In this document: one piece after another, positions 9,456-19,350 of the stretch
How positions within the stretch are numbered: the stretch's first letter is position 1
How the letters are laid out: each line of letters begins with the position of its first letter
From: Tritrichomonas musculus
Lineage: Eukaryota > Parabasalia > Tritrichomonadida > Tritrichomonadidae
Direction of reading: 5' to 3'
DNA length: 64,000 nucleotides
Assembly: GCA_039105265.1 (NCBI GenBank)
Contig: JAPFFF010000012.1
Span: 4,092,001-4,156,000, forward strand
Position numbers and translations under genes: made by a program
Notes under the pieces: model-generated
Told to the model about the DNA's origin: nothing
The model's input: only the letters and a program-made list of their open reading frames with translations
Database searches by the model: none

Positions 9456-10052
9456 ATGAGTTCTAAGTACGTACGTGGAGTGAAACGAAATCAAATCATT
9501 CAACGATGGTTGCAAGGGATTGAAGATCCTGAATATGAAGTGTTTCCGACCAAGAAAGAAGGTAAATATATAGTCAAGTTGAGGGAGACTAAATTAGTAG
9601 ATCAAACCAATAACGATGTTGATAAACAGTCTGTCGATGTCGATGCTGATAAACAGTCTGTCGATGTTACTAACGATGTCGAGTCTGAAACTGAATCAAC
9701 ACCACCACCTGTAATCAAACAACGTAGACCGCGAACATCTAGTAGTACGATTCCATCAACTAGACCAGATTCAACAATTAATCTCGAAATACTCGAACAG
9801 TTACGTAATCTCGGTGAAGAGATCCGCAATGATAGATTCAAGAAAGAGCAGAAACAGTATATCAAACATGTCGTCAACAAAGAGTTATCGAAATCGCGTA
9901 TTCGTAGTCGATATGTACCGGATATGTTTCCAGAGTCAGTTGAACCAGAACCAGTTGTTAATGAACCTCAACCAGTTGAACCACAACCAGTTGAACCTGA
10001 ACCTGAACCAGTCATTGAACAACCCATATTTCGATCACGTATACGACGCTAA
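9456..10052 (+). CDS. Maverick protein with Pro/Glu/Val repeats, 198 aa
   Basis: I do not recognise the family. The N-terminus is basic (SSKYVRGVKRNQ). A duplicated D-K-Q-S-V-D-V unit lies at about residues 55-70. A probable helix spans about 108-145, and a tandem EPQPVEPQPVEPEPEP segment lies near the C-terminus, which ends in RSRIRR. TATTTTT stands 11 nt upstream of the ATG. It precedes the major capsid gene by 45 nt, so a scaffold, fibre-anchor or cement role is possible but unproved. Confidence 0.65.
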   Translation: MSSKYVRGVKRNQIIQRWLQGIEDPEYEVFPTKKEGKYIVKLRETKLVDQTNNDVDKQSVDVDADKQSVDVTNDVESETESTPPPVIKQRRPRTSSSTIPSTRPDSTINLEILEQLRNLGEEIRNDRFKKEQKQYIKHVVNKELSKSRIRSRYVPDMFPESVEPEPVVNEPQPVEPQPVEPEPEPVIEQPIFRSRIRR

Positions 10053-10097
10053 GTATGAATCCGTCGACTTAAACCATCATATTTTTCTGTCAAGTAA

Positions 10098-11684
10098 ATG
10101 ACATTCAACAACGAAGTCTTTCACAAGACATCAGCCGAAGTAAATACTCAAGTGGCTAGCTATTTCGATATAGTCGATAATGCTATAGCCATGTCAGACA
10201 CTAATAAGAAGTACGTTATCGATGCGCAAGCTTCGTACAGTCCATCAGCACCTATTCATGCTGGATCATTCACGACATTCATTATCAGTCCGACATGTGA
10301 TAACACAGCTGATATCTATAACGGATTCATCAAAGCGCAGATGAAGATTACAATAGTCATGAGTGATCCAATTAACAGTCCACTGAAAAAAATAAATGGT
10401 CATGATTTCAATACATTATGGGTTGGATTCAAAGACGCTATGGATTCAGTCGAAAAATATGAGATCCTCTCTAACGGTATCTCCATATACACTCAAAACT
10501 TTGGTCCAGAAGAGTCATTCTTGACAGCGTGTGGTGCTAATGAAGCTTCTAAACGATCCGATATCTACTCTAAAGTTCGTCATAAAGATATATATAATCG
10601 TAAATTTAATATAGCTCATTGTGGTGAGTTCGTAGAACTTGTTACCGAAACTGATATATATGAAGTTAAAATACCATTGAAGATCGATTTACGCCGATTC
10701 TTACCACTCAGTAACATCAAGTATCTACCCGCTTTCGCTGGCAAATTCGAACTCAAAGTTATGTTCGGTACACAGGGTTTGGTTTGGTGTCCAGTTGGTC
10801 CATCTAAAGAGTTGATTGCGGATATTGGTAACTACAGAGAGTTCAAAATGGAGGGTATAACATCTGAATTCGTTCAAATCGGTGATGCTGCATATATGTT
10901 TAATGATATAGAAGATCCAACATTAAAATCAGAGCTTCGTAGAATAACAGTTGAACGTAATTATGAGATTGATAAAGCGTATAGTGTCATCCCCAACTTT
11001 GGTATCGATAATGATATATATCAATCACTCGTTCAACGATACACTCAACAAGAACTCATCTTTCCAACTCAGATATTGACATTCACGACTATGAGTAAGA
11101 GTCTCGGTAACGGTCATGGATCAACCACTCAAACCATTACTCCAAGATTTGTCGATTCAATCTTCTTCTTATTCCCATTAGAATCAACTCATCACACTGT
11201 ATTCAAGAACCCTAAGTTTACGAACTTCCAGTTACGATGTGGTGGTTATGGAGTCGTTCCAACTATTCCATTCGCGACTGATGGTACTGATCCAATGTTC
11301 ATCGAACTATGTCAGAACGCTATGAACGTTAACGGTGAACAAACAGGGTTCAACAAAGAGGTGGTTCAATCATTGTTGTACGTCAGAACTGAAGATGAAG
11401 AACCGAATGTACCACGTAGACACTTTAGTTACGATACTACATCATTCTTTATCGGACTTCCAACTGAAACCGATAACACATTCCAACAAGGTCAAACCAG
11501 TAATACACCAATCACTTACGAAATCGTTTGTGATCTTCCAGAAGATAGTTTCTATGCTGCTGCCAGTCCAAAACCACCTCCAATTATGGGATTGTTACAA
11601 GATACTGTCATATCCATTCATGTTCAACCAAATGGTATGCCGCCTTGCGTTGAGATCGGACAGTATGATGTCGTTAGTCGTTAA
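10098..11684 (+). CDS. Major capsid protein, double jelly-roll type
   Basis: This 528-aa protein is predicted to form the icosahedral shell. Its length, beta-rich sequence, gene position (after the ATPase and minor-protein cluster) and segments such as IPLKIDLRRFLPLSNIKYLP, KFELKVMF and the C-terminal TVISIHVQPNG fit Polinton capsid proteins. These typically have 'L..ff.....LP.......l.l.l' strands of two stacked jelly rolls. TATTTTT lies 11 nt before the ATG. There is no frameshift or stop. The call rests on pattern and synteny; a structure prediction should show two eight-stranded beta barrels. Confidence 0.82.
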   Translation: MTFNNEVFHKTSAEVNTQVASYFDIVDNAIAMSDTNKKYVIDAQASYSPSAPIHAGSFTTFIISPTCDNTADIYNGFIKAQMKITIVMSDPINSPLKKINGHDFNTLWVGFKDAMDSVEKYEILSNGISIYTQNFGPEESFLTACGANEASKRSDIYSKVRHKDIYNRKFNIAHCGEFVELVTETDIYEVKIPLKIDLRRFLPLSNIKYLPAFAGKFELKVMFGTQGLVWCPVGPSKELIADIGNYREFKMEGITSEFVQIGDAAYMFNDIEDPTLKSELRRITVERNYEIDKAYSVIPNFGIDNDIYQSLVQRYTQQELIFPTQILTFTTMSKSLGNGHGSTTQTITPRFVDSIFFLFPLESTHHTVFKNPKFTNFQLRCGGYGVVPTIPFATDGTDPMFIELCQNAMNVNGEQTGFNKEVVQSLLYVRTEDEEPNVPRRHFSYDTTSFFIGLPTETDNTFQQGQTSNTPITYEIVCDLPEDSFYAAASPKPPPIMGLLQDTVISIHVQPNGMPPCVEIGQYDVVSR

Positions 11685-11748
11685 ATGATTTCATAGAACT
11701 AGTCATGATTGATTCATCTATGAACTCTGTTATTTTTGTTTATTTTTC

Positions 11749-11943
11749 ATGAAAATGTCATCCAGAAACGTTCAAGTCATGTCTCATAAACAACACACGA
11801 CTCGGAATCCGCCAATAACGAAACCCGAATATCGTCATCCAGCGACTCATAAGAAAGAGAATCTAGTAGCGGTTGATCAATCATGTAGATGCGTCAATTC
11901 TAAACAGTTGATACTCTATAAAGATGATGTTAACTCGTATTGA
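11749..11943 (+). CDS. Small basic Maverick protein, 64 aa
   Basis: The product is unrecognised and rich in His, Lys and Asn, with a lone CRC motif near residue 50. TATTTTT stands 11 nt before ATG 11749; a second in-frame ATG follows at 11755. It lies in the same orientation just after the capsid gene. The initiator spacing supports it as a real gene. Confidence 0.5.
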   Translation: MKMSSRNVQVMSHKQHTTRNPPITKPEYRHPATHKKENLVAVDQSCRCVNSKQLILYKDDVNSY

Positions 11944-11949
11944 TTTGCT

Positions 11950-12042
11950 ATGCAAATCTCTGACGAAGTCAAATCCGCTAGACGGACTATCCCTTTGGGT
12001 ATTGATCAACGGATTCCGCGTATTTTACTATCAATGAAATGA
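11950..12042 (+). CDS. Possible 30-aa ORF overlapping the next start
   Basis: ATG 11950 opens a 30-codon frame (MQISDEVKSARRTIPLGIDQ..) ending in TGA 12040-12042, which overlaps the ATGA of the next gene at 12039. The arginine-rich text is protein-like, but the ORF is short and has no obvious initiator box, so it could be chance or a leader peptide. Confidence 0.25.
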   Translation: MQISDEVKSARRTIPLGIDQRIPRILLSMK

Positions 12043-12560
12043 TTAAGAAGAGGTCACTCAACACTGGAGTCAATGCAAATGTTTCACTCGAACCGACATC
12101 AGCATCGCAATCCAATAACAATATCAATAACAACATCTTCATCAATAAACGTGATGACGGTAAAGAAGATATAGTAATCACTCGCGAATTAACTGTTCAA
12201 CCAGATGAACCAGTCGTCAATCATGATGTCCGATCACTCATTCTAGAAACATACGCGAAGATACTACTCGATCAAGACAAAGCTCTGATCAGTAATCTCA
12301 TCAGTAAACATACTATCATCGTTCCACAACAAGATCTAGCATCAATCATCAAATCAGTTACAGGTGGTGATGTTGAGATATACACTGATGACAATCCTGG
12401 ATGTTGTGTCGCGAAAGTATCACCAATACAGAAGATCGATGCTATTAAGATCGTTACTGAGTCTGGTGAGATAGTCACTGACTTCAAACAAGTCTATAAC
12501 AAAGAGTTCAACGATCTCGTCAATGTATATCACTTATGTCTGAAGTATGTAGTCGTATGA
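12039..12560 (+). CDS. Maverick protein of unknown function, 173 aa
   Basis: I do not recognise it. A disordered, Asn-rich N-terminus (about 1-60) is followed by a folded part with predicted helices (70-110). A beta region then contains a GCCVAKV segment (about 130). TATTTTA precedes the ATG by 11 nt. It converges with the giant fibre-like gene across a 55-bp gap. It is not an obvious protease: no His-Glu-Cys arrangement of the adenovirus type is visible. Confidence 0.65.
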   Translation: MIKKRSLNTGVNANVSLEPTSASQSNNNINNNIFINKRDDGKEDIVITRELTVQPDEPVVNHDVRSLILETYAKILLDQDKALISNLISKHTIIVPQQDLASIIKSVTGGDVEIYTDDNPGCCVAKVSPIQKIDAIKIVTESGEIVTDFKQVYNKEFNDLVNVYHLCLKYVVV

Positions 12561-12588
12561 GCGACAGCGAATCGGTGGCGGATGAGTT

Positions 12589-12614
12589 CAAAAATAACGA
12601 TTCATCTATTTTTG
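12589..12614. terminator. Hairpin between convergent genes
   Basis: CAAAAATA (12589-12596) and TATTTTTG (12607-12614) form an 8-bp inverted repeat around a 10-nt loop. It sits exactly between the 3' ends of two convergent genes, where a shared transcript end is expected. The right arm could also be a T-rich 3'-end signal without any hairpin. Confidence 0.4.
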
Positions 12615-12615
12615 G

Positions 12616-15600
12616 TTACGCCAATGAATGTATTACATTCTTCGTGTTATCTGCAGTTAAGATACCATTTGATGTAAAGAATGTCGAGTTAATCATTATG
12701 TAATTAGCTGTTGCATTGATCACGAAATTGCTACCACTTAATGGAAATTCAATATTGTTTAACCAGATCTTAGTTGGTTCACATTGATATTCAAACTTAG
12801 GTGAATTATTAACGTTGAATGATATACTGATTTTGATTTCGTTTACACTGGTAACATTATCTCTGGTTTCGTTATAAGTCAAATAGAGTGTTCCATCATA
12901 TTCGTCAAGTTGTTTCTCGAATTGATAACGAATGATATTACTATTCGCTACGCTGAATGTGTACTTGATTCGTGCTATTTTATTCATCAACGCGTCTAAC
13001 TTAGTTTTTAATGATTCATTCTCATGTTGTAGATTTGATATCTGATTGGTCATTGTTACTATTTTAGCGACATGATCACCTACTATATAAGATAGATCTT
13101 GATAAGATTTAGCATATGAATCCAACTCACTCTTCAACGCATATCCATCGAGATCACTCATAGTAGCATAATTGGTCAAATCAACAGGTTCAGGAATCTC
13201 ACTTTTCAACGCTATTGTATCTTGTTTCAATATTCTTTCCGCTGATATTAATTTGGTATCGAAATAGTCTTCCCCATTATCGATATAAAAGCACAGACCA
13301 TTACTATCGCTTTTATAATAGATCAAGTTATAGGTTGTTCCATCAATTTCAACATCGACATTAACTCCATCATCAGTAATAACACCATCATAGTCAAACA
13401 TATAATCAAACTCTTTTACAAAACCATCGTTATTTGATATTGTTCCAACAAGGCGAATTCCACTGATCAATTTGATTTTGACCTCCCATGATCCCGAACT
13501 ATCTTGTACATTTTCGAAAGGTACATCGACAGCATCTTTATATGTCAAATCATTTTTGTTTCGATACTTACTATCAGATTCATTCTTAACTGTATCCAAC
13601 GCTGTGTTCACTTCATCTACAGTCGGAAACTCATTCAGTGTAGTAGCCAATGACTTATCATTCTGTTCGAGTTGATCATGTAGTGAATCTATCTTCTTTT
13701 GTAACGCATCTACATCACATGTATACGCTATATCGTTAGTAGTGAACTCCAAGTGTCTGATCAATGTGTTCTCTTTAATCGTGATACCAGTGACTTGAAC
13801 ATGTTGTGGATTCAATAAAGTGATCTGCGTTGAAGACTCATCCATTGTAGCTGATGGAAATGTATCAGTACCATTATATTCAGATATGACACCATTAGTG
13901 ATCGTTAATGAAACATACTGTTCATCATAATCAACATCATTGAACTCACTTATTGTTCTTACCATGAGTTTAACTCTAATCGATCCATCAGTGATGATAT
14001 CTTCCGCAACGAGTTTGACGTTCTTGTCTATACCATCAATCTTACCAACAATATCAATGACATCATCTCTCGATAACTGCATTGTCTGTGCTAGTGTCTT
14101 GATCATCGGTTTCATTGTATGTCTGAATCGTTTACACATATCCATCGTTGATGTCAACGTCATAGCAACTTTAGATGGATCATCTAGTTCATCAGTGAAT
14201 GTCATATCTTCAACTGGTACGTACTCTTGATCACACCATTCGATTATCTTATTCAGTTTATCTGTATTCGATAACACCGTTCGCGATTTCATCATTCGAC
14301 TAACTGGTACGGACACCATATCACCGAAGAATATATCAGCACCAATATCCGGTAACTCATCAACCAACTTACCAGCCATGTCTGTAACGACATCAGCACC
14401 AACATCACTAACCTTCGTAACAGTATTCACCAACTCACGACCGACTGTATTAGCAACACCTTTCGATGCGAACGACAACGCTTTACCAGCGACACCCAAT
14501 CCAGTAGCACCTATAACACATCCAGCTACACCCAACGCGATACCAACATTAGCTTTCATATCGATCTTGTCAACCTCTTTCTGTAGATACTTGGTCTTCG
14601 ATTGTTGATCAACCATTTCTGAACTAAGTGCATCGACTTTACTCTTCACCTCTTTGACGTCGTATGATACTATATCAACGTTGTTCGTCACTAGATTCAA
14701 ATCCGATCTCATTGTTGTTATATTATCAGCCGTGATGATCTTCGATGATGTAATGTTGAAATCAGTATACAGTGTTGTAGATGCGTTCGGATTCGGTGAT
14801 ACTTCATAGAACTGTTGTTTAATGATATACTCGAACGCATTCGTTGATGGATCCCAGTTGACTTCATCAATTGGATCAGTATAGTCATGACGTAGATATA
14901 AGGTGATATCACGACCAGTGTCATTCTTCGATCGCTTAGTCCATACATAACCGATTCTATCGACTGTATCCAATGCACCTTTCAAATCAACGTAACCATT
15001 GTTGTTGGAACCACTGCGATGAACTTCATCACCATCAATCGTGAAAGACAATCGATTAACGAGTTCTTGTCCAGGTAGAACCAGATCGAGATATAACTGT
15101 TCGATATCACTGATCTTCAACTTCGATGTCGAGTAATTACCAATAGTACATGATACTGAAGCGAGATCATATCCATCCAACTTAACTGATGAATCAGCTG
15201 ATGTGAAACCAATACTCAATGAATAATCAGATCCGTTAACGACAGAACCATCTTTGAACTTGATATACGGTTCGTATACACCACCATCATCACGCATACA
15301 TGTACGAAGTAACGAATATGCTAGACCTTTCGAGTTTGTTTCACGAATCGCTCTACTATTCAATGTATCTCGTTTAACAGCTATGATACAACCAGTTGAA
15401 CCATAGTTATCTGGTTTCGGATCACGTTTCTGACACTTACTGATGATCTTACTCTGGAATCGACCTTGAATATCATCACCGATCCATTTATTACCATCCC
15501 ACGTTAACGACCATTTATTACCGAAACAGTATTCAGTGAACTTGAATGTCAGATTAGTTGGTATCTCATACGTTGATGGTATCTTATAAACCATCTTATA

Positions 15601-18600
15601 ACACTCACACTCATACTCCAATATCTCGTCTCCGAATGTATCCATGTACTTAACATGTTCATCATAAGTGATCATTGACGGACGATAGAAATAGTAGACA
15701 TCAGATTCTTGTAATCTCAACGCGTTCTTCGCATCGATGATATCGCATTTGATAACTGGTTTACGTGATACTAATGAGTCATCATTCAGTAAGTTATGGA
15801 TGGTCATGTCACCATTGAGATACCATGAGTATGGTTCTATGTTGAGGTCTTTATCGAACATGATCTCTGGATCATCACGTTCACGAGTCGAGTATGTGTA
15901 GCAATCACGAGCTTTGTTATGAGTCAACTCCGGACATATGAATTTGCCGTTATCGAATGATATGATGAAATCGTTCAATACATTCCCTTGCCAATCCAAT
16001 ATCAATAGATTTCGCATATGAATCTTGAATACATCAACCGTTGTAGTAAACCTACTCTTGAGTTCACTTGGTAATGATATCTTCATGATGATGACTGGAT
16101 CTTGAACTGAATCAGTTGATGTTGGTTCGTATGTGGTGATATCACTATGTTTGACGTAGTATGTGGGATAACCATCGACGGTATCGAATTCACTATCTCC
16201 GCTAGTAGATGGTTGATTGGATTCAACCTCTTGAATCTTATACGATAACAACTCTAATGGACCCTTAATAGTATCACGAAATGTCTTACATATGTTGACG
16301 CATGAGTTCAATGATACAGCTTCGTTACTATCATCTGGAATCGATATATCAGATTCAGTACTCTTACACCAATCGATAAGGGGTTGTAGACTGAGTTTAT
16401 TTGGTATGGATTCACCCTCTAATGAATAAGTACTAGCTTTGCGAATCGATCGTGGTATATACAACACAGCATCTACTATCGGAACCAATATACGTGAACC
16501 TCTACAGACTACATAACGATCAGTCAATGACGGATGATCTAGTAACCACTCCATATCCATGTTGATCTCTTCTAATCGGTTGTTGATGTTCGATATGAAT
16601 CCACGTAATGTTGATCGATGTTGTTCATCGTGATCTCTCATCCATTGAATATCATGATCAGTGAGTGTTAGTTGATTATCGGGATTAGTGAGAGTGATTT
16701 GATTATCATTGATGGTTACTTGATTGATATGTCGTCGATCGATAACTCCAATAACATTGTTTTTGTAAACCACTTCTGTGTGATCATCATTGTTAGTGGA
16801 ACCAAGTTCGCTTCGCGAATCTCTGAATCTTAATCCATGGATCTCATTAGCGAGTCTATGACGTTGAAACCAATCCATCTGTTCGATATCGCCAAGTGTG
16901 ATAGTGGTTCCAGGGATGACTACATCAGCATCATCCGTTGGAGTGAGTTCGTGATTGACTACTACCACATTGTATTCATTAGCGATGAGTTCACGAGTAT
17001 CATCATTTACGTGAATACCATCTGAGTTAACGTTAACGGATGATCCATGATTGTTAACAGATATTCCATCACCGTCAACTGATGTACGAGTCAGCATGGT
17101 TACATCGATGATCGCAACAGTTCTACCACTCGAATCTCTCACTTCAGTCCAATCAACACCGGTATCTACATCACTGTTTCTAACGAATTGGAGTTCAGGA
17201 TGTGTATTCTCGAATAGGATTCGATCAGTCAATAACATCTGTTCTATTTCTAACGCGGTTCGTCCATCATAAGACCATGTTGAGGTGGTATCTACACGAC
17301 GTCTGCTATTGAATCTGATACGTTCTGGAGTCGTTATTGATTGTACATGATCACGTCTTCTGATATAAACCACTTCACCAGTAGTTACACTCGTTATGAG
17401 TATGAGATCATTACCGATCTGATCAACATGGACATCAGATGAGTTCAACGCTAACAACTCTTCATCAGTGAGATCCGATAATGATTCCAGATTATGATCA
17501 CCAAATCCAGATCCGGCGTTAGTGGTTGTATCATGAGTTAATCTAGTTGTTGGTGTTTCATCATCTAAATCATCTAGTTCCATCTCATCAGTGTTTTCGA
17601 CTGTGTGATCAACAATGGTGTTATCGCGATGTTCTCTCCATCTACGACGCAATTCGCGAACTGAATCAGTAATAGTTTGTATCGATTGTTGAATAACTCT
17701 TACACCATCAATCATTTCCGGTACTCGATCTAATGTCAAACCACCAGCAATTAATGTCGTGGTTGTAGTACCGATCTGAGTTAACGAGTTCATCGCGTTT
17801 AGTACCAAATCAGTAGCAGTTAACGATGATGTAGCTGCTGGAATCTCTGTCTGTGTTGGAATGAATCGTTTCAGTACTTGACCAGAAGCGCTAGTATCCA
17901 TATCGAGGAGGAATTTACCACTAATCGGTTGTTTACCGCCGGGGTAATCATCATTCGGTCCACCCATTCCAGGGAATGTAAAGTCTTCAGTTCGATATGT
18001 GTTGATGTTCATGTTCTCACCTGTCATGGATAGAGTTGATAGATCTTTAACCATATTCACTGCACCTGAAAGTATTGTGATTATGTCACTAGCAATCGCT
18101 AAACCTTTACGAATAGAATCAATGTACTCGTTATACGCAGCTTGTAATCGAAGTTGTTCTTGGATACCATTGATGATAGCACGTAACACTGAGTAGTCAT
18201 ATGCGAGTACGTCAACGGTACCACCAACTACGTTCAGATCTCTACGCATAGTCATGATGTTATCAGCCCATATGATCTTCGATGAGTAGATGTTATTATC
18301 AGTGGTGATGGTAGTACATTCACGTGGATCTGGTTTGACTTCATAGAACTGTTGAGTGATCATGATATCGAATGGATTGTACGTTTCATCAGCGGTATCT
18401 GGTTTCTGTTCGAAATACTCTTTCTCGATATAGATGTGAATGTCGTTATTGGTATTCTCTTCTGGTATAGACTTGTTCGAGTGTTTGACTTCGCGGATGT
18501 ATGTGAATGACTCTATAACAGGGTTGTTGTCACGAGTATTCAGATAATGAAGGTTGATTGGAGTAGTTATGTTCAGATCCCACTTCAATGGAGTTACAAA

Positions 18601-19332
18601 ACCGTTGATATTGATATCAGCTAGTACGTACAACATGTTCTTACTGGATACGTCGTTAGATACTTTAACACCGAATTGTTGAACATCGATGTTGTCATAA
18701 TGTGGTGATTCACCGAGTTTAACGTTATCATCAGATACATTGATGATGGTTCCATCAGCGTACATTACTCTCCAGTTTGTAACGTATTGGGATAGTATAG
18801 TAGCATAGTTGTCTGAGTCTTTGACGGTATCTACGAAACATCGGATCCATTTAGCGATGTAATCATTGTGACGAACTACTATCGCTGGACTTCCATTGTT
18901 GTTTCTAACGGTCGACTGTTTATTGAATGATAGGTTCACGACGTTGTTTCCGGTCCATGAATGACCATCCCATATCAATGACCATGTATGACCAAACAGA
19001 TAGTCTTTGAATTCGAATTCTAACTGTAATGGAATTTCATAGTTCGGATCGATATTCCATATCATCTCATAGTACTTACTTGATTGAGTGATCAATGACG
19101 GTTTATATAGATACAGTTGATCGGATTCACGGAGTTCGAATAGTGAGTTATCATTAATCTCTGATTTGGTGTTTTTAATCAGCTCATCGATTTCGTTCTT
19201 GGTGTAGATACAATTGATACGAACATCATCAACTTTACTGTCTTTGGTGATCTTCAATTCATCGTCTCTGACTTTGATTTTGTAACCGCGATCTTTCAAT
19301 GCCATTGCACGCACAGCTAATGGGGTAATCAT
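12616..19332 (-). CDS. Giant fibre-like protein, about 2,238 aa
   Basis: This one gene fills 30% of the element. The start is placed at ATG 19332 (MITPLAVRAM), because ATTTTA lies 11 nt upstream; ATG 19344 is in frame and also possible. Residue numbers here count from 19344. The sequence is internally duplicated. A YxYxPSxIT block at about 81 recurs at about 1218. QQFYEVxPxP plus SSKII.ADNI..MR.DLN at about 330-370 recurs at about 1508-1545. An I[ED]WC..C..FR block at about 991 recurs at about 1701. A shaft-like stretch DGISVNNHGSSVNVNSDGI lies near 768, a Gly/Ala hydrophobic segment near 1590, and a coiled coil plus NYATMSDLDGYALKSELDS near 2064, a unit typical of viral and phage fibre shafts. 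It is probably the attachment spike; receptor unknown. Confidence 0.8.
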   Translation of the reverse strand: MITPLAVRAMALKDRGYKIKVRDDELKITKDSKVDDVRINCIYTKNEIDELIKNTKSEINDNSLFELRESDQLYLYKPSLITQSSKYYEMIWNIDPNYEIPLQLEFEFKDYLFGHTWSLIWDGHSWTGNNVVNLSFNKQSTVRNNNGSPAIVVRHNDYIAKWIRCFVDTVKDSDNYATILSQYVTNWRVMYADGTIINVSDDNVKLGESPHYDNIDVQQFGVKVSNDVSSKNMLYVLADININGFVTPLKWDLNITTPINLHYLNTRDNNPVIESFTYIREVKHSNKSIPEENTNNDIHIYIEKEYFEQKPDTADETYNPFDIMITQQFYEVKPDPRECTTITTDNNIYSSKIIWADNIMTMRRDLNVVGGTVDVLAYDYSVLRAIINGIQEQLRLQAAYNEYIDSIRKGLAIASDIITILSGAVNMVKDLSTLSMTGENMNINTYRTEDFTFPGMGGPNDDYPGGKQPISGKFLLDMDTSASGQVLKRFIPTQTEIPAATSSLTATDLVLNAMNSLTQIGTTTTTLIAGGLTLDRVPEMIDGVRVIQQSIQTITDSVRELRRRWREHRDNTIVDHTVENTDEMELDDLDDETPTTRLTHDTTTNAGSGFGDHNLESLSDLTDEELLALNSSDVHVDQIGNDLILITSVTTGEVVYIRRRDHVQSITTPERIRFNSRRRVDTTSTWSYDGRTALEIEQMLLTDRILFENTHPELQFVRNSDVDTGVDWTEVRDSSGRTVAIIDVTMLTRTSVDGDGISVNNHGSSVNVNSDGIHVNDDTRELIANEYNVVVVNHELTPTDDADVVIPGTTITLGDIEQMDWFQRHRLANEIHGLRFRDSRSELGSTNNDDHTEVVYKNNVIGVIDRRHINQVTINDNQITLTNPDNQLTLTDHDIQWMRDHDEQHRSTLRGFISNINNRLEEINMDMEWLLDHPSLTDRYVVCRGSRILVPIVDAVLYIPRSIRKASTYSLEGESIPNKLSLQPLIDWCKSTESDISIPDDSNEAVSLNSCVNICKTFRDTIKGPLELLSYKIQEVESNQPSTSGDSEFDTVDGYPTYYVKHSDITTYEPTSTDSVQDPVIIMKISLPSELKSRFTTTVDVFKIHMRNLLILDWQGNVLNDFIISFDNGKFICPELTHNKARDCYTYSTRERDDPEIMFDKDLNIEPYSWYLNGDMTIHNLLNDDSLVSRKPVIKCDIIDAKNALRLQESDVYYFYRPSMITYDEHVKYMDTFGDEILEYECECYKMVYKIPSTYEIPTNLTFKFTEYCFGNKWSLTWDGNKWIGDDIQGRFQSKIISKCQKRDPKPDNYGSTGCIIAVKRDTLNSRAIRETNSKGLAYSLLRTCMRDDGGVYEPYIKFKDGSVVNGSDYSLSIGFTSADSSVKLDGYDLASVSCTIGNYSTSKLKISDIEQLYLDLVLPGQELVNRLSFTIDGDEVHRSGSNNNGYVDLKGALDTVDRIGYVWTKRSKNDTGRDITLYLRHDYTDPIDEVNWDPSTNAFEYIIKQQFYEVSPNPNASTTLYTDFNITSSKIITADNITTMRSDLNLVTNNVDIVSYDVKEVKSKVDALSSEMVDQQSKTKYLQKEVDKIDMKANVGIALGVAGCVIGATGLGVAGKALSFASKGVANTVGRELVNTVTKVSDVGADVVTDMAGKLVDELPDIGADIFFGDMVSVPVSRMMKSRTVLSNTDKLNKIIEWCDQEYVPVEDMTFTDELDDPSKVAMTLTSTMDMCKRFRHTMKPMIKTLAQTMQLSRDDVIDIVGKIDGIDKNVKLVAEDIITDGSIRVKLMVRTISEFNDVDYDEQYVSLTITNGVISEYNGTDTFPSATMDESSTQITLLNPQHVQVTGITIKENTLIRHLEFTTNDIAYTCDVDALQKKIDSLHDQLEQNDKSLATTLNEFPTVDEVNTALDTVKNESDSKYRNKNDLTYKDAVDVPFENVQDSSGSWEVKIKLISGIRLVGTISNNDGFVKEFDYMFDYDGVITDDGVNVDVEIDGTTYNLIYYKSDSNGLCFYIDNGEDYFDTKLISAERILKQDTIALKSEIPEPVDLTNYATMSDLDGYALKSELDSYAKSYQDLSYIVGDHVAKIVTMTNQISNLQHENESLKTKLDALMNKIARIKYTFSVANSNIIRYQFEKQLDEYDGTLYLTYNETRDNVTSVNEIKISISFNVNNSPKFEYQCEPTKIWLNNIEFPLSGSNFVINATANYIMINSTFFTSNGILTADNTKNVIHSLA

Positions 19333-19350
19333 TTTATTTAACATAAAATG
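19330..19350. promoter_or_regulatory. 21-bp bidirectional start region
   Basis: This near-palindrome has the ATG of the minor capsid gene at its right end (19348-19350) and, on the other strand, ATG 19332 of the giant fibre gene at its left end. Each strand presents CATTTTA followed by 11 nt and an ATG, so both initiators are packed into the same bases. Confidence 0.6.

Noticed and set aside
12616-19344. Host surface or cytoskeletal protein captured by the element
   Set aside because: No signal peptide or C-terminal membrane anchor is visible. Base use matches Maverick genes, and fibre-shaft-type text is present.
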